Source: Caldisericales bacterium
GTDB taxonomy: Bacteria; Caldisericota; Caldisericia; Caldisericales; Caldisericaceae
DNA: 64,000 bases
Assembly: GCA_015489815.1 (NCBI GenBank)
Contig: WFZA01000016.1
Span: 23,025 to 87,024, forward strand
Reading direction: 5' to 3'
Part shown: piece by piece, positions 16,639 through 25,291 of the stretch
Numbering within the stretch: position 1 is the first letter of the stretch
How the letters are laid out: every line of letters begins with the position of its first letter
Notes under the pieces: generated by a model
The model's database searches: none
Told to the model about the DNA's origin: nothing
What the model saw: only the letters and a program-made list of their open reading frames with translations
Position numbers and translations under genes: made by a program

Positions 16639-18005
16639 TCAACTCTCCCATATACAAGGACTAATTTTTCTGCAAGTTCGCCAATACTGCCAGGCCCTAA
16701 AAGCACTACCACATCGTCACTTCGTACGATCCTCGACAATGTATTTATAACATCATTTTCTTTTTTTTCAAAATATACACTTTTGTTTTGATTATACGAC
16801 TTAATCCAATTAAAAACAAGATTTCCATTTATACCCGGAATTTCTTTCTCAAATGCAGGATATATGTCCATAACTATGACTTTGTCTGCATCTATAAACG
16901 GAGTCGCAATTAATTCTCCAAGCGCTGCAACTCTACTATAACGGTGAGGCTGAAAAACTGCTATGATGCGTTTTCCAGGAAAGTGTGCCTTTACCGCTTT
17001 TAGTGTGGCACTTACTTCTGTTGGATGATCTGCATGGTCGTCTATAAGAACCGTACCATTTTTAAGTTTGTGCACTTCCATTCTTCGTCGAGGCGGCCTG
17101 AAAGTCTTCAATGCATTTGCAATCTGGTCTACACCAATTCCGTAAACTTTTGCAACGAGCATTGCAGCAAGGGTATTCAAAACATTTTTATCTCCATACA
17201 GCGGAACAAAGATGCCTTCGTTATTTACTAAACCTTCATTAAAACGCACTCTAAACTTGAGGCCATCATTCAGATGTTGAATATCAAATGCTTGAATATA
17301 CGAACTTTTATCTGTAATACCGTAAGCAAGTGATGGATTTAATCTCACGCCTACTTCAGTAGCGTTTATATCGTCAGCACAATAAATGACAGTACTTGCC
17401 TTTTCCGCCACTTTTAAAAACGCTTCTTTTAAGTTATCCATACTATTTCCGTAATTCTTTAAGTGATCGTTATCGATATTAGTGATAATGAGTGTATCCG
17501 GACTAAGGTAAAGGAAACTCCCGTCACTTTCGTCTGACTCAATTACAAAGTAAGGCGAATTCCTATAAAATGATTCAAATTCACTGTCAACCCCCCCTAC
17601 ATACACATTTACATTTCCAAATACTGACTTAAAAATGTGACCAATAAGCGATGTAGTCGTCGTTTTTCCGTGCGTTCCAGAAACAACTATAATATTTTTA
17701 TACCTATTTACTATTTCAGCAAGTGCTTCTCCTCTTTTAAGCGTTCTTATCCCTAAAGACAGTGCCCTTTCAAGTTCCACATTGTCACTTTTTATAGCAG
17801 AGGAGTATACGATAAGATCGAATTCTTTTGTAATGTGGGATGAGTCGTGACCACGATAGACTACAATTCCTTTTGATTGCAACTTTTCCGTAATAGGAGA
17901 TAAAACAACATCAGAACCATAAACTTCGTCGCCAAATGAGTGGAACAACAACGCAAGTTTGCTCATCCCCGCTCCACCTATGCCGATAAAAAAGACTTTA
18001 CTCAT
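16635..18005 (-). CDS. murC: UDP-N-acetylmuramate--L-alanine ligase
   Basis: The 456-residue Mur ligase starts with F-F-I-G-I-G-G-A-G-M-S. The P-loop is G-T-H-G-K-T-T-T-T near 110-118 and E-S-D-E-S-D-G-S-F lies near 157. The normally conserved D-D-Y-x-H-H-P-T-E motif reads D-D-H-A-D-H-P-T-E here, an unusual change at two positions. F-Q-P-H-R-Y-S-R follows as usual. It adds L-Ala to UDP-MurNAc in the cytoplasm. It overlaps murG by 8 nt. Confidence 0.96.
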   Translation of the reverse strand: MSKVFFIGIGGAGMSKLALLFHSFGDEVYGSDVVLSPITEKLQSKGIVVYRGHDSSHITKEFDLIVYSSAIKSDNVELERALSLGIRTLKRGEALAEIVNRYKNIIVVSGTHGKTTTTSLIGHIFKSVFGNVNVYVGGVDSEFESFYRNSPYFVIESDESDGSFLYLSPDTLIITNIDNDHLKNYGNSMDNLKEAFLKVAEKASTVIYCADDINATEVGVRLNPSLAYGITDKSSYIQAFDIQHLNDGLKFRVRFNEGLVNNEGIFVPLYGDKNVLNTLAAMLVAKVYGIGVDQIANALKTFRPPRRRMEVHKLKNGTVLIDDHADHPTEVSATLKAVKAHFPGKRIIAVFQPHRYSRVAALGELIATPFIDADKVIVMDIYPAFEKEIPGINGNLVFNWIKSYNQNKSVYFEKKENDVINTLSRIVRSDDVVVLLGPGSIGELAEKLVLVYGRVE

Positions 18006-19080
18006 ACATTTTTATAATCCTTTCGTAAATTATGTCAGCCGCATTTTCAGGAAAAATCCCTTTACATTCTTTGCTCATTTTATTTATTATATCGTTATGA
18101 GAAAAATAGTAAATAAGCCTATCCATCAACAACTTTTCCGTAAGTTCTTTCTCTCTAATTACTTCAATGCAACCTTTTTGTACGAGCAAGCGCGCATTCT
18201 TAAATTGATGGTCGTCTCGTGCAAACGGAAATGGAACAATAATAGCAGGAATTTTTGTAAGAGAAAGTTCCGTAAGAGTCATCGCACCACCCCGTGCAAC
18301 GGCAAAGTTTGCAAGTTTAAGTGCGTATTCCATGTGCTCAAGGTACGGCAAGACTTTTATACTTCCAGGAAGTTTCTCTGGAAGAGCAGAACGAATCCCT
18401 TCAAAATCTCGTTTGCCCGTAATAAATACTATCTGAGCACTGGTCTTCTGATAAAATGGGACAATAATTCTTGAAAATATTTTATTAAGAGCGCTTGCAC
18501 CACCGCTTCCACCAAAAACGAGTAGAGTCTGCAGTGTTTCAGACAACCCGAGCCATGCAGCAGCATCTTTTTTCGTCACAGTAAAAATCTCTTCTCTTAC
18601 TGGATTACCAGAAAATACCGTTTTACTTTGAGGAAAATATCCGTAAATGTCAGGGAAACCTGTGAATATTACTTTTGCAAATCGTCCAAACAAACGGTTC
18701 GTGCGCCCTGGCACTACATTCTGCTCAAATAAAAAAAACGGTTTTCTCAAAACGAGGGAAGCAAAAAGAACAGGAGCTGAAACATACCCGCCTCCCCCAA
18801 TCACCACATCGAAATTCTGCTTTTTCAATATCTTAAACGCATCGTAAACACCTTTCGAAGCATTCACAGAAAACCTTAACAAAGATTTTGGGTCAGCGTA
18901 GAATTGTGCAGAATGAATATTTAGAACCTTAAATCCCGCTGCTTTAAAAATCCTTTCCTCAAAACTGTTGTGCCTTCCAGCAAGCACTACCTCGTGCCCC
19001 TCTTTTGTAAACTTACTCGCTATTGCAAGTGCAGGATAAACATGTCCGCCAGTCCCACCTGCAGCTACTAAAACTTTCAT
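17998..19080 (-). CDS. murG: UDP-GlcNAc:lipid I GlcNAc transferase MurG
   Basis: The 360-residue GT28 glycosyltransferase has A-A-G-G-T-G-G-H-V-Y-P-A-L-A at 6-19. The central V-F-G-G-S-G-G-A-S-A-L-N lies near 194, and A-V-A-R-G-G-A-M-T-L-T-E-L near 263-275 is the UDP-GlcNAc site. It makes lipid II on the inner membrane face. The gene overlaps ftsW as ATGA. Confidence 0.97.
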   Translation of the reverse strand: MKVLVAAGGTGGHVYPALAIASKFTKEGHEVVLAGRHNSFEERIFKAAGFKVLNIHSAQFYADPKSLLRFSVNASKGVYDAFKILKKQNFDVVIGGGGYVSAPVLFASLVLRKPFFLFEQNVVPGRTNRLFGRFAKVIFTGFPDIYGYFPQSKTVFSGNPVREEIFTVTKKDAAAWLGLSETLQTLLVFGGSGGASALNKIFSRIIVPFYQKTSAQIVFITGKRDFEGIRSALPEKLPGSIKVLPYLEHMEYALKLANFAVARGGAMTLTELSLTKIPAIIVPFPFARDDHQFKNARLLVQKGCIEVIREKELTEKLLMDRLIYYFSHNDIINKMSKECKGIFPENAADIIYERIIKMYE

Positions 19081-20174
19081 TCTACTTCCCTTCTTATGAT
19101 ACTTATTAAAACGCCAACTTCAATGAAAGATACGACGATGTTATTACCAGAGTAACTGACAAAGGGAAGAGGCACACCCACAACAGGAAATAGTCCTACA
19201 TTTGCTGCTATATTGACGATAACGCCTATAATAATATTTAATACGATACCTAATGCTAATATCCTTCTAAACTTATCCTGCACGAGATAAACGATCTTTA
19301 GCCCCACATATGCAAACAACAAATAAAGAGTAATTAAAATTGTTTCCCCTATAAGCCCTGTTTCCTCTCCGATAATAGAAAATATAAAGTCTTTGCCGTT
19401 CTCAGGCAGGCTTCCGTATTTAAAGTAACTCCTCGTAAGTCCAACGCCATAAATCCCACCTGACGCAATTGCCTTAAAGGATTGCAGTGCCTGATAGCCA
19501 GAGTTTAAACTATACTTTTCCGGATGGAAGAATGCAGCAATTCTTTTAGAATGAGAGGGCTGCGCGAGCACTACGATTGCACCTAGAAGAGTAGTTGCTC
19601 CAGTAGAAAGTAATATGTATCCCAGGTCAATACCACTACCAAAGAGAAGTAATACAAATGTTGCAAAAATAATAAACGCAGTTCCAAGATCTGGTTCTAA
19701 TCCAACTTTTGCAACCGCAATAAGAGCAAAAACAAACAAAACAGTATAGTAAAGTTTTTTATTTTTCTCGTCAATGTCTTTTATAGACAACACTTTTGCA
19801 ACAAAAGCTGCTAAAGCAAAGGAAATATACTGTGACGGCTGAAGCGAAAATGGCGTATGTCCAAAAGAAATCCAGCGAGAAGAGTTTCTCTCCATACTAA
19901 TATTTGGAGCAGGTTTCGTAAAGAACAGTAGAATAAGAAAAAATAGAAAAAGTGGAAAAGCAAAGCGTTTAAAAATGTCAGGATCTATAACGGCAAATAT
20001 AAACATCAAAACGGTGCCTACAGTAACAGAGAGCAAATATCTATAAAAAACAGCAAGTTCGCTTGCACTGCTCTGCGAAGGACTTACGCTGAGATTCATA
20101 ATAATCCCAAATGCAACGAGCATGTATACAATCGTTAATATCGAAATAGCATATACTTTTTGTGTTTTAGTCAT
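19077..20174 (-). CDS. ftsW: Lipid II polymerase FtsW (SEDS family)
   Basis: The 365-residue protein has about ten hydrophobic segments and SEDS motifs: S-S-R-W-I-S-F-G-x-x-x-x-S-L-Q-P-S near 102-118, L-E-P-D-L-G-T-A near 168, and a C-terminal G-V-P-L-P-F-V-S-Y-S-G near 336-346. It polymerises lipid II at the septum with the class B PBP encoded upstream. Its position inside the mur genes supports FtsW over RodA. Confidence 0.94.
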   Translation of the reverse strand: MTKTQKVYAISILTIVYMLVAFGIIMNLSVSPSQSSASELAVFYRYLLSVTVGTVLMFIFAVIDPDIFKRFAFPLFLFFLILLFFTKPAPNISMERNSSRWISFGHTPFSLQPSQYISFALAAFVAKVLSIKDIDEKNKKLYYTVLFVFALIAVAKVGLEPDLGTAFIIFATFVLLLFGSGIDLGYILLSTGATTLLGAIVVLAQPSHSKRIAAFFHPEKYSLNSGYQALQSFKAIASGGIYGVGLTRSYFKYGSLPENGKDFIFSIIGEETGLIGETILITLYLLFAYVGLKIVYLVQDKFRRILALGIVLNIIIGVIVNIAANVGLFPVVGVPLPFVSYSGNNIVVSFIEVGVLISIIRREVE

Positions 20175-21514
20175 AAAGCATTAACTATTTGCTTAAATTT
20201 CTCCCCTCTATCTTCGAAATCTTTAAACATGTCAAAACTTGCACATCCAGGTGAAAGAAGAACTACATCTCCACTTTTTGCTACTTTTTGTGCAATGTCT
20301 ACTGCTTCTTTAAGCGAAGATGCAAACACGATGTCTGAATAACCTTCATCAAGTGCTGCATTTGCTATATCCGCAGATGTCTCACCTATAAGGATAAGTT
20401 TGCGAACCTTTCCATTCAAGTGTCTGGCAAATTCAGAGAAGTCATTATTCTTACTGCTTCCACCTGCTATGAGCACGATGTTTTCACTAAATGAGTTAAG
20501 CGCTTTTATTACAGAATCAGGAGTAGTCGCTTTTGAATCATTTACATACAGCACACCATTTACTTTTCTTACCTCTTCCAAACGGTGTGGCAACCCTGTG
20601 AATGTAGAAACTGCACTATCAATTACATCATTACTTGCTCCCATAAGCTTTGCAGAGAGCACCGATGCGAGTACATTCTGTACATTATGCTCACCACGCA
20701 GACGAGTAATAGCTATAGGAAAAAGCTCCTCTTCCGTGTTTTTGTCCTTAAATACTACCTTTTCGTTTTTTAAGAATACACCTCTCTGAGGCATTTCTTT
20801 TATACTAAAAAAGTAAGGACGCGACTTTATCGTATCAGCGAGTTTACCCACTCTTTCGTCGTCGTAGTTTAATACGGCAAAATCTGTACTATCCTGATTT
20901 TCAAAAATCCTCCTCTTATAGTAAAAATACTCGTCAACACTTTTATATCTATTCAAATGGTCTTCGGTAAGATTCAAAAAAACAGCAACTTTAGGATGAA
21001 ACTTTTCAATGGTTTCAAGTTGAAAGCAACTAGTCTCAAGTATCGCAACATCAGGCTCTGGATTATAAACGAGAAGCTCAGAGTAAGGCGTCCCGAGATT
21101 TCCACCGTATACAGAGTTAAAACGCGACTTCTTGAATATTAATCCAGTGAGTGTCGTCGTCGTACTTTTGCCATTAGTTCCCGTAATACTTACGATAGCA
21201 GTCTTTGGAGACATTTCGTAAGCAAATTCCATCTCCCCAATAATTGGAATGTTTTTTTCTTTAAGTGCCCGTGCAATATCAGAATTCAGTGGAACGCCAG
21301 GAGAAAGAACGGCAGTATCAAACTGATCCAACTTATCAAAACTGTGTTTCCCTATTTCGTAAGGAATTTTTTCGCTTTCTAACAGCTTAACAAATTTTTC
21401 GACTTCTTCGTTTTTTGAAATTTCGCTTACAAAAGGATTGAAACCCTTTTTCTTGGCAAGCAAAGCAGTATATACGCCGCTTTTTCTTGCACCCACTATA
21501 AATATGTTTTTCAT
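20171..21514 (-). CDS. murD: UDP-N-acetylmuramoyl-L-alanine--D-glutamate ligase
   Basis: The 447-residue Mur ligase has the P-loop S-I-T-G-T-N-G-K-S-T-T-T-T near 110-122, L-N-L-T-E-D-H-L-N-R-Y near 185, and Y-V-N-D-S-K-A-T-T-P-D-S near 316-327. It adds D-Glu to UDP-MurNAc-L-Ala. It overlaps mraY and ftsW by 4 nt. Confidence 0.97.
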   Translation of the reverse strand: MKNIFIVGARKSGVYTALLAKKKGFNPFVSEISKNEEVEKFVKLLESEKIPYEIGKHSFDKLDQFDTAVLSPGVPLNSDIARALKEKNIPIIGEMEFAYEMSPKTAIVSITGTNGKSTTTTLTGLIFKKSRFNSVYGGNLGTPYSELLVYNPEPDVAILETSCFQLETIEKFHPKVAVFLNLTEDHLNRYKSVDEYFYYKRRIFENQDSTDFAVLNYDDERVGKLADTIKSRPYFFSIKEMPQRGVFLKNEKVVFKDKNTEEELFPIAITRLRGEHNVQNVLASVLSAKLMGASNDVIDSAVSTFTGLPHRLEEVRKVNGVLYVNDSKATTPDSVIKALNSFSENIVLIAGGSSKNNDFSEFARHLNGKVRKLILIGETSADIANAALDEGYSDIVFASSLKEAVDIAQKVAKSGDVVLLSPGCASFDMFKDFEDRGEKFKQIVNAL

Positions 21515-22488
21515 TTAAAACCTCCCATCAAAAATAACAAAATACCTAACATTGAGGAAACAAGAGTAATAATAGCAAATCTAAAAACTATTTTAGACTC
21601 ACTCCATCCGCACTTTTCAAAGTGGTGGTGAATCGGGGCCATTTTGAATACGCGCTTCCCGTGAGTAGCTTTAAAGTAAGAGACCTGTATAAAAATCGAT
21701 AACGCCTCAATAACAGGAATAATTGCTATAAATACGAGCAAAATTTCAAGTTTTGCAATGACTGCAGCAGCAAACACCAACCCTCCGAGAGAAAGTGAAC
21801 CGGTATCGCCCATAAATACTTCTGCCTTTGGGCTGTTAAACCACAAGTAAGCAGCAAGTGAGCCTATTGCTACAAACAGAATAGCATTTACGGCACCCAA
21901 CTCACTCCTCGGTAAAACAGGAAGAACCGCCATACCTATAATGATAAATAGAGTCATAATAATTGAATTGCTTGCAAGAAGCCCGTCTATACCATCAGTA
22001 AGGTTGAAGGCATTGACAGTACCAAGAGCAACGAACAGAAAAAATAAAAAGTAACCAATTGTGCCCAGTTGAATGTTATACTTTCCAAAACTTACATAGC
22101 TCTGAATAAATGGCTTAAATAAAAAGTACAGGATAACTGACACGAACAATTGGAGCAAAAGGCGCTCTCTTACAGAAAGCCCTTCAGACTCCTTTTGTTT
22201 TACACTCAAAAAATCATCCAGAATTCCTATTGCTCCATTTAAAAGCATCGCAAAATACAGCGCGACAAAAATCCTGCTTCTAACAAATGGAATAAAGAGC
22301 AGCGGCAAAATAAGAAATACTATACCCCCTGCTGTCGGCGTACCCTCTTTGTTCTTATGCCATATCGGACCTTCAGGTCTTATAAATTGCCCTATTCCAT
22401 GCCTTCTAAAAAGCGGGATTATAATTAAAAATAACACAAAGGAAACAGCAAAGCTTACTAAAAAAACCAACAGGTTAAAAATATTCAT
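21511..22488 (-). CDS. mraY: Phospho-N-acetylmuramoyl-pentapeptide transferase MraY
   Basis: The 325-residue polytopic protein has G-T-P-T-A-G-G near 49-55, the paired-Asp segment G-I-L-D-D-F near 88, N-L-T-D-G-I-D-G-L near 160-168, and M-G-D-T-G-S-L-S-L-G-G near 226-236. The late M-A-P-I-H-H-H-F-E is also present. All are hallmarks of MraY. It makes lipid I from UDP-MurNAc-pentapeptide and undecaprenyl phosphate. Confidence 0.97.
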   Translation of the reverse strand: MNIFNLLVFLVSFAVSFVLFLIIIPLFRRHGIGQFIRPEGPIWHKNKEGTPTAGGIVFLILPLLFIPFVRSRIFVALYFAMLLNGAIGILDDFLSVKQKESEGLSVRERLLLQLFVSVILYFLFKPFIQSYVSFGKYNIQLGTIGYFLFFLFVALGTVNAFNLTDGIDGLLASNSIIMTLFIIIGMAVLPVLPRSELGAVNAILFVAIGSLAAYLWFNSPKAEVFMGDTGSLSLGGLVFAAAVIAKLEILLVFIAIIPVIEALSIFIQVSYFKATHGKRVFKMAPIHHHFEKCGWSESKIVFRFAIITLVSSMLGILLFLMGGFK

Positions 22489-23861
22489 CGCCCATACCTC
22501 TCAATTAAAAGTTGCAAAACATCTTCCATCCTTAAACCACGAGAACCCTTAACAAATATAATAACATTTTTCGGTATGTCAAAGCGCCGGAAAAAATTAA
22601 GAAGCTGTTCCTTATCTTTAAAGTGATGTACATTTTCCTGCCTGGTAATTCTTTTAACCTCCTCGCTGATATACCTGCTTAAATCTCCGTAAGTTACGAG
22701 GTAATCAGGTTTAAAACTTGCCACTACTTTTCCACTTTTTTTGTGTATGGCATCCGCTTTACTTCCCAACTCCAGCATATCTCCAAGAATAAGAAAGAGT
22801 TTTTTATTTCTGTTTCTAAATCTGCTTAAACTGTATTCAAGCGAAAGTGGATTTGCATTGTATGTTTCGTCCAGCAAAATACGATTCCCACTTAAGTGAA
22901 TTTCTTTGCCTCTACCTGATAGAGGAGCAAAATTTTCAATAGTATTCAAAATCTCTTTAATGGGCAGATGTAAAGCATAGGACATTGCAACGACTGAAAG
23001 AATGTCGTACGCATAGTGCACACCAGACAGGGTAGTTTTAAAAGGATATTCTTCATTATTAACAAAAATGTTCAATGTCATTCTTTCTGTGTTTATCTGT
23101 TCTATCTTTGCATTAACGACATTGTGCCTCTTAAATCCAAATGTAATACACTTTTTACACTTTTCTTGCGCAAGTCTGTAAAAATTTTTATCATCTCCAT
23201 TCAGTATTACGATCCCATTTTTTTCATCTACAAAAGAAGCAAGCTTGAATTTTTCTCTAGCAACATTTTCAACACTACCAAGAAATTCAAGGTGAGACTG
23301 CGACGCATTTAATAAAATTGCTATGTCCGGCATAACAATTTTATTCAGCAGGTCCATATCGCCCACTTTTTGCACACCCATTTCTGTAACTGCGTAATTA
23401 CTCTCTAAGTTAAGCCTGTTCAAAAAGAAAAGCGGAAGAGAATATTCAGTATTTGCATTCCCTTCAGTCTTAGAAACAGAATAAAAATGGGATAAAACTG
23501 TGTAAACCAATTCTTTTGTAGTTGTTTTACCCGCACTTCCAGTAATACCTACCACTTTCCCGGAAAATTTTTTGCGCGCTAAACCTCCTAAATTAATAAG
23601 CGCATTCTTTACAGACTCTACTTTATAAACAAAAACATCTTTTCTGAGTGTATCCCTTTCCACAATACAGCCACGAGCACCGTGCTTTATTGCATCGTTA
23701 ATAAACTCGTGTCCGTCCACATGCGCACCTCTTATTGCAAAAAATAATCCACCAGGTTTCACTTTTCTACTGTCAATGGAAAAGTTTTCAAAGTATCCCA
23801 CATTAATTCCGTTTGAAATACCCTTCGCAACACTTAATATCTCACTTTGATCGAGCCTCAT
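22485..23861 (-). CDS. murF: UDP-MurNAc-tripeptide--D-alanyl-D-alanine ligase
   Basis: The 458-residue Mur ligase has an N-terminal substrate domain (S-I-D-S-R-K-V-K-P-G-G-L-F-F-A), P-loop G-I-T-G-S-A-G-K-T-T-T-K-E near 104-116, and L-L-D-E-T-Y-N-A-N-P near 329-338. It adds D-Ala-D-Ala made by Ddl. It overlaps murE and mraY by 4 nt. Confidence 0.97.
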   Translation of the reverse strand: MRLDQSEILSVAKGISNGINVGYFENFSIDSRKVKPGGLFFAIRGAHVDGHEFINDAIKHGARGCIVERDTLRKDVFVYKVESVKNALINLGGLARKKFSGKVVGITGSAGKTTTKELVYTVLSHFYSVSKTEGNANTEYSLPLFFLNRLNLESNYAVTEMGVQKVGDMDLLNKIVMPDIAILLNASQSHLEFLGSVENVAREKFKLASFVDEKNGIVILNGDDKNFYRLAQEKCKKCITFGFKRHNVVNAKIEQINTERMTLNIFVNNEEYPFKTTLSGVHYAYDILSVVAMSYALHLPIKEILNTIENFAPLSGRGKEIHLSGNRILLDETYNANPLSLEYSLSRFRNRNKKLFLILGDMLELGSKADAIHKKSGKVVASFKPDYLVTYGDLSRYISEEVKRITRQENVHHFKDKEQLLNFFRRFDIPKNVIIFVKGSRGLRMEDVLQLLIERYGR

Positions 23862-25291
23862 TGAATTATCTCCTTTAACATTTCTTCATCGCTCATTTTA
23901 AGTACACTATCCTTAAAGTGAATTTCCCGCTCTTCGCCTCTGCCAAGTAGTGCAACTATGTCTCCCTTTTTCATTATAGAGACTGCATGTTTAATCGCTT
24001 CGAACCTATCTTTTATGATCACGGGACATTTTACAAAACGAGCAACATCGTATATAAGCGTATCAGGATCATCGCCTCGAGGGTCGTCCGTCGTGACAAT
24101 TACTACATCACTATACAAAGACGACTTCTCCCCCATCTCTTTTCTCTTTTTTTTCGTAGACCATCCAACTGCGCCTATAACCGTAATAAGCCGGTTTTCT
24201 TTGATACCGCGGAGAAACTGTAAAATCCTTTCCACTTCGTAAGGATTATGTGCAAAGTCTATTACAACAATGCCATCTTTAAGCCTGTATGTTTTTAATC
24301 GTCCGGGTACCTGCGGTATGTGCAATGCAAAGTATTTAACACTTTCCATACTAACTTTCTCGTTCAAAGCAAAAGCAGAGAGTGCAAGAAAATTGTACAA
24401 ATTAAAGAGACCACCCGCATTTAAATGCATAGTCTCTTTAACATCGCGAAAAGATATTTCAAAGTCCGTATAATGTAGAGCACTGCTTAATATGTGAGCA
24501 CTTACATCAGAACTATGAGTAATTCCATATGTTACAAAATTTTGAGCACTTTCAGCAAACTTTTCGTAATAACTTACATCACGATTTAAAATCGAAGGCG
24601 TTTTATCCTTAAAGAAACTCAATTTGGTTTGCAAATAATCCTCAAAAGAACCGTGTACATCAAGATGGTCTTCTGCAATGTTAGTTAAGATTTTTGAATA
24701 AAAAGTAACTCCTTTTTCTCGTTTAAAAAGTATTGCAGAAGAAGAAATCTCTAAGAAAGCATATTCCACATCGTTTTTTACCATCTCACTCAAAAGCCTA
24801 TTTAAGTAGAATGCATCAGGAGTAGTAGGAGGAAACTTTTCTTTTATCACAAAACCCTTTCCTGAATCTTCTCCTATCGTGCCTATAAATCCACTTTTTT
24901 TGTGTAACACGCCGTTAAAAAATTTATACAGCCAGAAAGCAGTCGTAGTCTTGCCTGATGTCCCTGTAATGCCAACGACTTTAAGATTCTTAGAAGGGAA
25001 ACCAAAAAAAGCAGACGAGAATAAAGAATAAGCAGAACGCGTATCGTCTACCTTTATACCAAGTATATCTTTAGGTATTTTTACATTTTCTTCAAAGACA
25101 ACTGCAGTTGCACCGTTTTGTATCGCTTCGTCAATTTTCAAGTGGGAGTCAAAACGCGTTCCTTTAATTGCAACAAACATCGTGCCTTTTGATACTTTAC
25201 GAGAGTCTAAAACAATAGAATCAAATTCCACGCTTAAGTTCCCTGAGTAATGAAACCGCGGAAAAATTCGTTTTAACTCCAGGCCCCTCAT
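23858..25291 (-). CDS. murE: UDP-MurNAc-L-Ala-D-Glu--diamino acid ligase MurE (DDPR type)
   Basis: The protein has 477 residues from the ATG at 25291, where ftsI and murE meet as TGATG with a GGGGG ahead. S-I-V-L-D-S-R-K-V lies near 25, the P-loop is G-I-T-G-T-S-G-K-T-T-T near 107-117, and V-I-D-F-A-H-N-P lies near 346. The substrate-selecting motif, D-N-P-R in meso-diaminopimelate ligases, reads D-D-P-R (T-T-D-D-P-R-G-D-D-P). As I recall, Thermotoga maritima MurE has the same DDPR and uses L- and D-lysine. The third residue of the stem peptide is therefore uncertain. Confidence 0.95.
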   Translation of the reverse strand: MRGLELKRIFPRFHYSGNLSVEFDSIVLDSRKVSKGTMFVAIKGTRFDSHLKIDEAIQNGATAVVFEENVKIPKDILGIKVDDTRSAYSLFSSAFFGFPSKNLKVVGITGTSGKTTTAFWLYKFFNGVLHKKSGFIGTIGEDSGKGFVIKEKFPPTTPDAFYLNRLLSEMVKNDVEYAFLEISSSAILFKREKGVTFYSKILTNIAEDHLDVHGSFEDYLQTKLSFFKDKTPSILNRDVSYYEKFAESAQNFVTYGITHSSDVSAHILSSALHYTDFEISFRDVKETMHLNAGGLFNLYNFLALSAFALNEKVSMESVKYFALHIPQVPGRLKTYRLKDGIVVIDFAHNPYEVERILQFLRGIKENRLITVIGAVGWSTKKKRKEMGEKSSLYSDVVIVTTDDPRGDDPDTLIYDVARFVKCPVIIKDRFEAIKHAVSIMKKGDIVALLGRGEEREIHFKDSVLKMSDEEMLKEIIQ

